Below the pieces are notes generated by a model. It saw nothing but the letters and a program-made list of their open reading frames with translations, had not been told where the DNA came from and ran no database searches. Positions 19,193 to 31,135 of a stretch of 64,000 nucleotides of DNA are shown one piece after another (the first letter of the stretch is position 1; the number at the start of each line of letters is the position of its first letter). The position numbers and the translations under genes were made by a program. The stretch is taken from the NCBI GenBank assembly GCA_963719885.1, contig CAVRDP010000018.1, forward strand, positions 310,001 through 374,000, in the 5' to 3' direction. This stretch comes from JANXQG01 sp963719885 (GTDB lineage: Bacteria > Planctomycetota > Planctomycetia > Pirellulales > Thermoguttaceae).

Positions 19193-19998
19193 TCACTTGT
19201 CCGCCGGAACTAGGGAGACACGCAAGCCCAGGATGAAGCTCCGTTCCTTGGGCTCGACGTAGGAGCGATCCGCCGACCGGCAGAACCACGCCGGGCAGGC
19301 CCAGCTACCGCCGCGAATTATGCGGTTCGAGCCACCAGTCGGACCTGGCGGATCGTCCACTGGTGACTGCTTGTAATACACGTCCTTGTACCAATCCTGA
19401 CACCACCCCCATACGTTCCCGTGCATGTCATAGAGCCCCCAGGCGTTCGGCTTCTTCTCGCCAACCGGATGGCTCTTGTTGCCCGAGTTCGGCAAATACC
19501 ACGCATGTTCTCCCAGTTGCTGTTCATCGTCCCCAAAGTAATACCGCGTCGTGCTTCCGGCTCGGCTGGCGTATTCCCACTGGGCTTCCGTGGGCAATAC
19601 GAATTTCCCGTGTTTCGAGCCGACTTTTGCATTGAGCTTCTCAAGGAACATCTCGCAATCCTCCCAATTCACACTCTCCACCGGATTCTTCGGACCCTTC
19701 AACTTGCTTGGGTTGTTGCCCATCACCGCCTCCCATTGCTCCTGCGTCACGGCAAACTTGCCCAGGTAGAAGGCTTCGCGATCCGTACCCGGTGCTGCGG
19801 TTTCTCCCAATAATTGGCTTCCTTGGCCGAATCAGGCGAGCCCATCTTGAACTCACCCGCTGGAATCAAGATCATCGCCAGCTTAACGCCCTTGCCAAGA
19901 TCCACCGCCAATTCCTTCGGCGGTTGCTTGGAGGACTCGCTGAAAGCAGTCCCCGCCATTGCGAGAAGCACGACGGACGAAATCACGAACTTTCTCAT
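19193..19998 (-). pseudogene. Exported FGE/SUMF1-like (formylglycine-generating fold) protein, one frameshift
   Basis: The start MRKFVISSVVLLAMAGTAFS is a signal peptide, followed by MILIPAGEFKMGSPDS, the classic opening of the FGE-sulfatase (C-type lectin-like) domain. After an indel near 19795 the rest continues: FAVTQEQWEAVMGNNPS, FVLPTEAQWEYASRAG, GLYDMHGNVWGWCQDWY and IIRGGSW. Joined, it is about 268 residues, a complete domain. True FGEs activate sulfatases, but most exported planctomycete members lack proof of this and the active-site cysteines are not evident. A structural or ligand-binding role is equally possible. Confidence 0.83.
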
Positions 19999-20154
19999 AT
20001 CAGCCTCCCATAAGTCCCGGCAGCGGTCTTGGTCTGCGGTGATTATACCGTGGCAAATGCCCGCAAACAACTGACTTGCACGTTTGCCTGGGGTCAAGGT
20101 CGTATTGGTTTCCGAAGACAAGGTGCGGGCCAAGTGTGGTTTGTTTTTTGGACG

Positions 20155-20352
20155 GTTCATCATCAGGCCGAACTGCTGTTGAACGACATGGAGCAGAAGG
20201 TGCTCGACGCGATTCGCGGCGAGGCCACTTCGATCGACGAGATTGTCACAGGCAGCGGCCTGCCCGTTCCGCAGGTTCTCGCAACGCTAAGCGTGCTGGA
20301 AATGCGGCATTTGATCCCGCGGCCGAGCGGAACCACGGTGATCCGGCTGTAA
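20155..20352 (+). pseudogene. Duplicated 3' fragment of dprA
   Basis: This stretch encodes AELLLNDMEQKVLDAIRGEA through to TTVIRL and the stop, nearly identical to the C-terminal winged helix of dprA (12828-13024). DNA identity is roughly 89% by eye, and most differences are at third codon positions. Homology begins abruptly at the TCATCA-GGCCGAACT region and ends at the stop codon. There is no start or promoter of its own, so it is a gene remnant. It lies just outside the distal end of the CRISPR array. Confidence 0.9.
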
Positions 20353-20685
20353 TTTGGAGCAGTGCGGTTATTCATCACGGCTTTTGTTTTGCCGCGGAGC
20401 GGCTTTCCACGCTAGCGCACGTCGTTGGCGTCAATGAGCCCCAGCGCAACCAACGGCACAAACGGTTGGCGTCCGGCTATCACCATTCCGTACTTCGCAC
20501 TCAGGCACTCCCCGCTTTACGCCGCTACTCCCCGTTTCGTTGAGGCGACGAGGTCAGCGCGGTCTGCGGCTCACTTTATAGATATGCTACCAAATCTTTG
20601 CATATACCCTATTTTAACATTGCTATAGTGCCGCGGAAGCGGCCTTCGGCCGCGAGAGGGTTTGGGGCCGCGGTCTGCCGGCCTA
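20353..20685. other. Distal flank (trailer) of the CRISPR array
   Basis: It holds no supported gene. A strongly AT-rich tract lies at about 20575-20635. Positions 20663-20676 (TGGGGCCGCGGTCT) match 14 nt of the repeat exactly, which looks like a decayed terminal repeat. This decay, together with repeat orientation, marks this side as the old end of the array. Confidence 0.6.
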
Positions 20686-23600
20686 TCTTCAATGGGGCCG
20701 CGGTCTTTCAACCGCGGAAATTTCCAGGCACCACGACAGGGCTACGCGAGGAAGAATCCGCTTCAATGGGGCCGCGGTCTTTCAACCGCGGAAATGCCAT
20801 TCGGCGGCGGTCAGCAGGTCGCCGTCCGTCTGGCTTCAATGGGGCCGCGGTCTTTCAACCGCGGAAATTGCGCGGCATCCCCGAAGCCATCCAGGAGGCA
20901 AGAGGCTTCAATGGGGCCGCGGTCTTTCAACCGCGGAAATTCGTGTGGCTGCTTGCGGAAGGACGTGACGGCGGCATGGCTTCAATGGGGCCGCGGTCTT
21001 TCAACCGCGGAAATGCGGTCGGCACGGGCCGCGGCCTGCCGCCCAAGCAGGTGCTTCAATGGGGCCGCGGTCTTTCAACCGCGGAAATTACGTTAGACAC
21101 GGCGGGGGTGTAACTTGTTCGACCTGCTTCAATGGGGCCGCGGTCTTTCAACCGCGGAAATGAGCGGAAGGCCAAGGCCGAGGAGGAAGAGGAGAAGGCG
21201 CTTCAATGGGGCCGCGGTCTTTCAACCGCGGAAATTGCAGGGGCAAACGCCACTGGGCCGCGCGGTACAGTGGCTTCAATGGGGCCGCGGTCTTTCAACC
21301 GCGGAAATATGAAGGCCGCCGCCGAGTCCGCCCGCTTGGAGATGCTTCAATGGGGCCGCGGTCTTTCAACCGCGGAAATGTCATTGGCAATGGGTTCGAC
21401 GTAGCATGCACAGCGAAGCTTCAATGGGGCCGCGGTCTTTCAACCGCGGAAATATCGAAGGCGCCGTTGTCGGCCAGCCGTTCACTCTGGCTTCAATGGG
21501 GCCGCGGTCTTTCAACCGCGGAAATCGCGGCTACAAACCACGCAGACATACGAATGGATCGGCTTCAATGGGGCCGCGGTCTTTCAACCGCGGAAATCTG
21601 GTCTTCCCCGAGTTCGAGGCCGAGTTGATCAACTTGCTTCAATGGGGCCGCGGTCTTTCAACCGCGGAAATGCCGATCGGCAGGGCGACGGGGACGGCCC
21701 GGTTCCGTCGCTTCAATGGGGCCGCGGTCTTTCAACCGCGGAAATGGGGAGCCGCGGCCTGACCATCGAGTCCACCTACTTGCTTCAATGGGGCCGCGGT
21801 CTTTCAACCGCGGAAATGCCGCAGACAGGGCAGCCATGGTTATCAGGTTTTCTGGCTTCAATGGGGCCGCGGTCTTTCAACCGCGGAAATGGTTCGTGCT
21901 CTGGCTGCCGGACATCGCACTGACGCCGGCTTCAATGGGGCCGCGGTCTTTCAACCGCGGAAATGTCGTCCTGGGCTGGGGCCCGGGCGGTCTTGCAGCC
22001 GGCTTCAATGGGGCCGCGGTCTTTCAACCGCGGAAATGGGATCGCTGCCGCCGTTGTCCACGTTGGGAGAGTAAGAGGCTTCAATGGGGCCGCGGTCTTT
22101 CAACCGCGGAAATGGGCATGCCGCGGTGTTGGCCCGGTCGCTCGGGCGAGCTTCAATGGGGCCGCGGTCTTTCAACCGCGGAAATAAGTACGGCCGCGTG
22201 TACCTGGTTCACCAGAGTTGGCGCTTCAATGGGGCCGCGGTCTTTCAACCGCGGAAATGACAAGGCCGTTGGCAACATCAACCTGCCCGGCGCTCAGCTT
22301 CAATGGGGCCGCGGTCTTTCAACCGCGGAAATGATCGGCCGCACGTCCGGACCGTTCGGATCCTTGAGGCTTCAATGGGGCCGCGGTCTTTCAACCGCGG
22401 AAATGAGAACGTGCCGTTCTTCAGACACCTATTGCCCAGCGTCGCTTCAATGGGGCCGCGGTCTTTCAACCGCGGAAATGGTCAACTCAGGGTAGGTCTC
22501 AGCCTTCGCCGGCGTGCTTCAATGGGGCCGCGGTCTTTCAACCGCGGAAATGCCAGCCATTCGTTCGTGGGGCCGGTGATCGTGTAATGGCTTCAATGGG
22601 GCCGCGGTCTTTCAACCGCGGAAATAGAGCTACGCCGTCGCGGCCTTCATGGACAAGGTCGAGGCTTCAATGGGGCCGCGGTCTTTCAACCGCGGAAATC
22701 CGTCTTGGCCAGCCAGGGCCGCCCGTGCTTGGTCAGGCTTCAATGGGGCCGCGGTCTTTCAACCGCGGAAATGCCCCTTAGCCGTCCAAGCCGTCCCCAG
22801 GCCGGATCGGCTTCAATGGGGCCGCGGTCTTTCAACCGCGGAAATTTGGCCAGGCCGGGGCTCGTTTTGAAGAACCACGTCTTGCTTCAATGGGGCCGCG
22901 GTCTTTCAACCGCGGAAATCGGCGATTCACCAGTCCCTGACATCTTCGACACCAACGCTTCAATGGGGCCGCGGTCTTTCAACCGCGGAAATCAGGAACC
23001 GCAGGCCGGCGGGAATCCGCAACAACTGCGGCTTCAATGGGGCCGCGGTCTTTCAACCGCGGAAATCCGGAACCGGCACGCGTGCATGTCTAGACTGCCG
23101 GGGCTTCAATGGGGCCGCGGTCTTTCAACCGCGGAAATAAGTGGGCCGCAGCCATCTTCGCTTTTTCAACCGTGCTTCAATGGGGCCGCGGTCTTTCAAC
23201 CGCGGAAATTTCAGGAAGCAGCTTGCTTCCGACCGGCCCCCGCGGTGCTTCAATGGGGCCGCGGTCTTTCAACCGCGGAAATCCCCAAGGACATCGGCAA
23301 GCAGGTCGCCGACTTCCTGGCTTCAATGGGGCCGCGGTCTTTCAACCGCGGAAATTGGCCGGTGATCCGAACCCGGACCAGGTCGCTGAACCGCTTCAAT
23401 GGGGCCGCGGTCTTTCAACCGCGGAAATCTGGTCGGCACCAGCTTGCAGTTGTGGGGCGAGTCGGCTTCAATGGGGCCGCGGTCTTTCAACCGCGGAAAT
23501 GCGGCTCGTAGATGCTCTTCCCGTCGCAGTGATTCCGGCTTCAATGGGGCCGCGGTCTTTCAACCGCGGAAATCCAGAGATTTGCCCACCAGCGCATGAC

Positions 23601-26600
23601 GGCCTCGAAGCTTCAATGGGGCCGCGGTCTTTCAACCGCGGAAATGCCGCCGCGCACCACATGGACGCCATGATGAATTCTGCTTCAATGGGGCCGCGGT
23701 CTTTCAACCGCGGAAATGTCCGCTTCCCGACCAAGACAAGAGCCGAGATGGAACAGCTTCAATGGGGCCGCGGTCTTTCAACCGCGGAAATGCGAAATTA
23801 TTGGAGGGCGAATGATGGCCCGCGCCCGGCTTCAATGGGGCCGCGGTCTTTCAACCGCGGAAATACGGGCGACAGGTCCGCCGCCACGAACACGGGCGAA
23901 GCTTCAATGGGGCCGCGGTCTTTCAACCGCGGAAATAATGGCGCCGTCGCCTGGAGTCCGGCCAGCGGGCAACGGCTTCAATGGGGCCGCGGTCTTTCAA
24001 CCGCGGAAATCCGTTCATCCCCCAGGAGTAGTTCCATGAAAGTCACGCTTCAATGGGGCCGCGGTCTTTCAACCGCGGAAATCGCGCGGCCCAGCATCGG
24101 CCCGGCCCTCCAGCGCGAGCTTCAATGGGGCCGCGGTCTTTCAACCGCGGAAATGACGGCGACTTCATCCTCACCAAGCTCGACCACAAGGCTTCAATGG
24201 GGCCGCGGTCTTTCAACCGCGGAAATGGTGACGGGGTGTGTGTACATGGTTCTTTCTTTCGTGGCTTCAATGGGGCCGCGGTCTTTCAACCGCGGAAATC
24301 CTTGTCCGGGTCGCGGGTCTCGCGCACGGTATCGAGCTTCAATGGGGCCGCGGTCTTTCAACCGCGGAAATACGACCATCGCCAACTGGCAACTCGTCGC
24401 AGTCACGAGCTTCAATGGGGCCGCGGTCTTTCAACCGCGGAAATGCCGAACAGGATGCCGACGAAAAGGGGCTGGCTACCGGCTTCAATGGGGCCGCGGT
24501 CTTTCAACCGCGGAAATGCGCAGCACGTCCCCGCGATCGGGCACTTGCTGCCCAGGCTTCAATGGGGCCGCGGTCTTTCAACCGCGGAAATTCAGGGGCA
24601 TGGTATCGGGTCTTATAGCCGATATTGGCTTCAATGGGGCCGCGGTCTTTCAACCGCGGAAATCAAGACATAAGTAGTTCGACCGTAGCGCAGCCATCGT
24701 GCTTCAATGGGGCCGCGGTCTTTCAACCGCGGAAATAAGGGTGTGGGTTGTTGTCGCAACCCGTGAAATGGTGCTTCAATGGGGCCGCGGTCTTTCAACC
24801 GCGGAAATTTTCTGGTCCCATACGTTTGTAGCCCCGATTTGTACTTGCTTCAATGGGGCCGCGGTCTTTCAACCGCGGAAATAGGGCGCGATATGGTAGG
24901 CGCAGAACGGTGTCCTAACGCTTCAATGGGGCCGCGGTCTTTCAACCGCGGAAATGCGAAAGCGTAGGGGCTTTTTTGTTGTACCTAGTCTGCTTCAATG
25001 GGGCCGCGGTCTTTCAACCGCGGAAATGATATATTTTTGCCTAACTTCCCCTCTGGCTTGGAGGCTTCAATGGGGCCGCGGTCTTTCAACCGCGGAAATA
25101 GGGGATGACTGCGCCGACAACTCAAAAAGAGTATAGCTTCAATGGGGCCGCGGTCTTTCAACCGCGGAAATTTGCCCGCCCGACGCCCGCACCGATCAAG
25201 CGCGGGCGGGCTTCAATGGGGCCGCGGTCTTTCAACCGCGGAAATGCCTTGGCCTCGGCCGCCGAGAACTTGCTCTTGTCGGCTTCAATGGGGCCGCGGT
25301 CTTTCAACCGCGGAAATCGGGGATCTGCAGCGCGTGCGCTCGGGTCCAGGCGGAGCTTCAATGGGGCCGCGGTCTTTCAACCGCGGAAATCCGCCTGGCG
25401 CTCAAGGAAGTGGCCGCCCTGCCGGGCTTCAATGGGGCCGCGGTCTTTCAACCGCGGAAATGCGAGCTCTCGTCGCTCACCAACATACACATGCTGAAGC
25501 TTCAATGGGGCCGCGGTCTTTCAACCGCGGAAATAAATTGCGTGGTGGTCGGGTTGGGAGATGCGGAGACGTAGCCGCTTCAATGGGGCCGCGGTCTTTC
25601 AACCGCGGAAATGCTCCATGGTATCGTGTGCGCTCGTGACGGGGAGCGGCGGCTTCAATGGGGCCGCGGTCTTTCAACCGCGGAAATGACGGCGAGTTCC
25701 TTTCCGCCGACTGCTATGTGCGGCTTCAATGGGGCCGCGGTCTTTCAACCGCGGAAATCGCGTTACCTCGTAGCCGGCGTCAACGTAAGGCTGGGACGCT
25801 TCAATGGGGCCGCGGTCTTTCAACCGCGGAAATGACTCACGGTTTGCCTTGCGGATTCCCTCCTGCGCCGGGCTTCAATGGGGCCGCGGTCTTTCAACCG
25901 CGGAAATTGGGCGTTGGCCGTGGCCTTCTGCGCCAAGGTTATATGCTTCAATGGGGCCGCGGTCTTTCAACCGCGGAAATAGGACAAAGAAAATGGTTGC
26001 TCGAATTGGACTCCCCGGCTTCAATGGGGCCGCGGTCTTTCAACCGCGGAAATGGGTTGACCAGTATGCCGACGTGAAGGAAGCGCATCCGCTTCAATGG
26101 GGCCGCGGTCTTTCAACCGCGGAAATGTCGATTCGCGACGTGGCCGACATCATGGGCAACTGCGCTTCAATGGGGCCGCGGTCTTTCAACCGCGGAAATT
26201 CCGGGCGGCTAAAAGTGGTGGCTTACGTGCCCCTAGCTTCAATGGGGCCGCGGTCTTTCAACCGCGGAAATGGGCTACTCGGTCTGGACGACGGGCTACT
26301 CGATCCTGCTTCAATGGGGCCGCGGTCTTTCAACCGCGGAAATATCGCCGCCGCGAAGATGGCGTACATCGCCCGGCTGCGTGCTTCAATGGGGCCGCGG
26401 TCTTTCAACCGCGGAAATGTGGTCGATCCAGGCCAGGGCCGCGTAGGGCAGGTGCTGCTTCAATGGGGCCGCGGTCTTTCAACCGCGGAAATAAGCCAAG
26501 AAGAAGAAAGGGGCTCGCCCGTGAAGGCTTCAATGGGGCCGCGGTCTTTCAACCGCGGAAATGGGCCTGCATCGTCTTTTTCCAGTACCGCGCAGCCCAG

Positions 26601-29600
26601 GCTTCAATGGGGCCGCGGTCTTTCAACCGCGGAAATGCCTGACGTGTACGGTGGATACCGTTGACGATTGTTGGCTTCAATGGGGCCGCGGTCTTTCAAC
26701 CGCGGAAATTCGACCTCAGCAGCCTGACCGCGCTGCCCGAGGGCCTGCTTCAATGGGGCCGCGGTCTTTCAACCGCGGAAATTCTCATTGACGCAGGTGC
26801 TGGCAAAAAACATCGTGGGGCTTCAATGGGGCCGCGGTCTTTCAACCGCGGAAATCTTCCACAAGTGATGAGATGGAGCGAAACGGTTCGCTGCTTCAAT
26901 GGGGCCGCGGTCTTTCAACCGCGGAAATTACGGCTCTCCATCCCGGTCTATACGAACTTCGGCCTGCTTCAATGGGGCCGCGGTCTTTCAACCGCGGAAA
27001 TTCAGCCGCGGCGACACCGGCACGCTCTCGGTGACTTGGCTTCAATGGGGCCGCGGTCTTTCAACCGCGGAAATATGGACGACTTGGCGGAGGCTCCAAA
27101 ATACGAACTAGCTTCAATGGGGCCGCGGTCTTTCAACCGCGGAAATCGCCGTATTGCTCCTTCAAGTTGATGAGTTCCGCTTCGCTTCAATGGGGCCGCG
27201 GTCTTTCAACCGCGGAAATTTGTCTACAACACCCGCGCGAAACCCAAGTCAACTGGCTTCAATGGGGCCGCGGTCTTTCAACCGCGGAAATCTTTTGCGA
27301 GTCGGGTGGCTATCCGCGCTGCGATTGGGCTTCAATGGGGCCGCGGTCTTTCAACCGCGGAAATACAGGTGGTGCGGCGGGATCTGGCTGATGATCCGCT
27401 GGCTTCAATGGGGCCGCGGTCTTTCAACCGCGGAAATCCCCTCGCCATCTCCGGCGGCACGGCACAGGCCAGCGCTTCAATGGGGCCGCGGTCTTTCAAC
27501 CGCGGAAATGATGATCGCTCCCGTAACCGGCTGTTCGTAGCGCTCGCTTCAATGGGGCCGCGGTCTTTCAACCGCGGAAATCGGCGTACACCGGCAGCAC
27601 GGCCACCAGGTTGTTGAGGCTTCAATGGGGCCGCGGTCTTTCAACCGCGGAAATAAGCACAAACTTTACCGCCTCACCAACGGTGCCTTGGCTTCAATGG
27701 GGCCGCGGTCTTTCAACCGCGGAAATATCCTGCTCATGATCGAGGAACAGGACCTCGACGGAGCTTCAATGGGGCCGCGGTCTTTCAACCGCGGAAATTT
27801 GCCATCTTTCCTTCCTCCTTGAAGTAGCCAGGCGTGCTTCAATGGGGCCGCGGTCTTTCAACCGCGGAAATCGTGGCAGCAGGCGTTCGTCGGCAACTTG
27901 TTCGGGTGGCTTCAATGGGGCCGCGGTCTTTCAACCGCGGAAATCCCTCCTTCGCCCCCGGCGGACAATAAGGAGATGAGCTTCAATGGGGCCGCGGTCT
28001 TTCAACCGCGGAAATGCCAAGGAATCCGATCCATGTTGACCCCGCAGAATCCGCTTCAATGGGGCCGCGGTCTTTCAACCGCGGAAATGTGTTGAATCCA
28101 CGGCATTCCTCCTACGGAGCTTGACGCTTCAATGGGGCCGCGGTCTTTCAACCGCGGAAATGCGGAGAAGCTGCTCAAGATCGTCACTCGGCCAGTCGCG
28201 GCTTCAATGGGGCCGCGGTCTTTCAACCGCGGAAATCTTCCCAATATCAGTAACTATTATGAACCAACGTAGTTGCTTCAATGGGGCCGCGGTCTTTCAA
28301 CCGCGGAAATGGGCAACCTGAACAACGAAGCAAATTCACTAAGCTTGCTTCAATGGGGCCGCGGTCTTTCAACCGCGGAAATCCATCAACCACGATATAG
28401 GCGACCATTGGTATAGCTGCTTCAATGGGGCCGCGGTCTTTCAACCGCGGAAATCCGCCCCGTTTTACTACATTAAGGAATGAAGGAATGGCTTCAATGG
28501 GGCCGCGGTCTTTCAACCGCGGAAATGCCCCGTTAAACCATCCGTTTGAAGCGTTGAAGTAGGCTTCAATGGGGCCGCGGTCTTTCAACCGCGGAAATCC
28601 CCGTTGCGTTGTATCTGTTGCAACCACAATACTTGCTTCAATGGGGCCGCGGTCTTTCAACCGCGGAAATATCCAAGCCCATTTTCCGATCAAGTTGTTT
28701 CAATCGGCTTCAATGGGGCCGCGGTCTTTCAACCGCGGAAATGATTGTATTAGCGACCCCGCCCCGTTACCCCAAGGCCGCTTCAATGGGGCCGCGGTCT
28801 TTCAACCGCGGAAATGAAATTGCACTTGTTTACCAATTCCTATACGCCAACGCTTCAATGGGGCCGCGGTCTTTCAACCGCGGAAATATGGCTACAAACA
28901 ACAAACACGCCTTGAAAAAGATGCTTCAATGGGGCCGCGGTCTTTCAACCGCGGAAATAACAAGTATCGGCAGGTTGATTGCCAGAAGGATTCATTGCTT
29001 CAATGGGGCCGCGGTCTTTCAACCGCGGAAATAAGGGGTGAACTAGGATGGATATGCAACAACAAGTGGCTTCAATGGGGCCGCGGTCTTTCAACCGCGG
29101 AAATCAGACGCCCCCCGATGGCAATTGGGAAATTGATACGGGCTTCAATGGGGCCGCGGTCTTTCAACCGCGGAAATAACGCCCCGTTTCCTACTGGTTG
29201 CTAACATTGGTTGCGCTTCAATGGGGCCGCGGTCTTTCAACCGCGGAAATCCCTCACCCAATTCAAAGCAATTGGAACTTGTTGCCGCTTCAATGGGGCC
29301 GCGGTCTTTCAACCGCGGAAATCGGCAACATCGGCAACAACCTTTACAACAGCGTTCACGCTTCAATGGGGCCGCGGTCTTTCAACCGCGGAAATGCCAC
29401 CCCTGTTGAACCCACCCCCGCAAACGGATCGAGCTTCAATGGGGCCGCGGTCTTTCAACCGCGGAAATGTTGAATTGGCGTTGAAGGTGAACGGGGCGGA
29501 AGTAGCTTCAATGGGGCCGCGGTCTTTCAACCGCGGAAATTAGATCCGTATGGGTTAGCGACCCATTGGTCTTGCCTGCTTCAATGGGGCCGCGGTCTTT

Positions 29601-30843
29601 CAACCGCGGAAATGTGGTCTAATTTGGATAATACTGAATGGTTCCTAGCGGGCTTCAATGGGGCCGCGGTCTTTCAACCGCGGAAATAAGGAAGAATCAA
29701 TGGATACAACTGCATTCAATCCGCGCTTCAATGGGGCCGCGGTCTTTCAACCGCGGAAATAGGGTGTTGACGTTACAAGGATTCTGCCAAGCTGTTGCTT
29801 CAATGGGGCCGCGGTCTTTCAACCGCGGAAATCCCGAAACCCTTGTAAGCCCCGACCCCCTTGATTCCAGCTTCAATGGGGCCGCGGTCTTTCAACCGCG
29901 GAAATTTGTAGATGTTAAAAACATGTCTTTTATTCCTTCTGGCTTCAATGGGGCCGCGGTCTTTCAACCGCGGAAATGACGCTCCAGGCTCGTTTGAATT
30001 TGATCAAAGAAAGCTTCAATGGGGCCGCGGTCTTTCAACCGCGGAAATCCGCTTGATCGTTTCACGGCTGCGCCTCCTCGGGCGGCTTCAATGGGGCCGC
30101 GGTCTTTCAACCGCGGAAATAGCCTTCCTTCGCGATGTGCGCGACAAATGGAAATGGGCTTCAATGGGGCCGCGGTCTTTCAACCGCGGAAATTCTTCCT
30201 CGTCGAGCGGATCAACTTCAACGGCCGGGCTTCAATGGGGCCGCGGTCTTTCAACCGCGGAAATGAGTCGGGCAGGAGGGGCACGAGGGACACGAGTCGG
30301 CTTCAATGGGGCCGCGGTCTTTCAACCGCGGAAATCTGCCCGACGTGCTGCAGAACGTGCCGGGGGCATTGCTTCAATGGGGCCGCGGTCTTTCAACCGC
30401 GGAAATGTCGAAGACTACGCCGGAAAGGAGGTGTCACCTTGAGCTTCAATGGGGCCGCGGTCTTTCAACCGCGGAAATGTGGACCGCTGGAACGCAACCC
30501 AGATCATGGAAGAACTGGCTTCAATGGGGCCGCGGTCTTTCAACCGCGGAAATGCAGGCGTTCGTCGGCAATCTCTTCGGCTGGAAGCGGCTTCAATGGG
30601 GCCGCGGTCTTTCAACCGCGGAAATCAGGCGTGCCCTGCAAATTGTTCCTGCCACTAACCAGCTTCAATGGGGCCGCGGTCTTTCAACCGCGGAAATGCC
30701 CGGATTGCGAGCAACAGCCCTAATCTATTTTCAAGCTTCAATGGGGCCGCGGTCTTTCAACCGCGGAAATGTGGATGATGGATCATCCGGTTCTGTAGGC
30801 ACTTAACGCTTCAATGGGGCCGCGGTCTTTCAACCGCGGAAAT
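20686..30843 (-). CRISPR. CRISPR array, 140 repeats / 139 spacers
   Basis: I counted 140 copies of a 36-bp repeat with a period of 70-75 bp and spacers of about 34-39 nt. On the plus strand the repeat begins GCTTCAATGGGGCCGCGG and ends TCTTTCAACCGCGGAAAT. Read on the minus strand it ends in ATTGAAGC, the 8-nt handle type of I-B and III systems, so transcription runs right to left like the cas genes. The core forms a 7-bp stem, CCGCGGT / ACCGCGG, around a 6-nt loop. Only the leftmost repeat deviates (first base T). It is probably shared by the type I-B and III-B effectors encoded upstream. Confidence 0.98.
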
Positions 30844-31135
30844 GGCACTCTTCGCAAAGCGTTGTGGGCGTTCTGATTAGGTATACCGTTTCGAGCGGTT
30901 GCTGTCCAGATGCCATGTTACCCATCCTCCAAACCAGGGCAGTGCCGTAAAGCTTTATCCAAACTAACTTTGCGTCTGCGAGCGGTCACGGGGTTTTTCA
31001 CGCCACCAGACCGCTCGAAAGCCACGCGCGCGAAAAACCGCGCCGGGCGCTTTCGCCATGGCTTTTCTTGTCGGCGAATCGCCTTGCGGCCAGCCATCGC
31101 CGTGCTTCGGGTCTTGCGCAGATCCATTCATCCCT
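30844..31135 (-). promoter_or_regulatory. CRISPR leader
   Basis: This non-coding segment lies between the first (leader-proximal) repeat and the Cas6-like gene. It contains a predicted promoter (30880-30908) and an 11-bp inverted repeat, TTTCGAGCGGT (30889-30899) with ACCGCTCGAAA (31010-31020), which could bind adaptation or regulatory factors. The position follows from repeat orientation and the intact terminal repeat on this side. Confidence 0.7.
30880..30908 (-). promoter_or_regulatory. Predicted array promoter in the leader
   Basis: On the minus strand, TGGACA (30903-30908) and TATACC (30880-30885) are separated by exactly 17 nt. Transcription would start about 30 nt before the first repeat, as expected for pre-crRNA. 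Confidence 0.6.

Noticed and set aside
20575..20635. AT-rich tract as a possible CRISPR leader on the left
   Set aside because: Repeat orientation, a decayed repeat at 20663-20676 and the better promoter on the right all argue that this is the distal end.
20598..30806. Dozens of open frames with peptides such as MGPRSFNRGN, LQWGRGLSTAE and FNGAAVFQPRK
   Set aside because: They are translations of the CRISPR repeat in its three plus-strand frames (and the reverse ones), with spacer-encoded text between; no genes.
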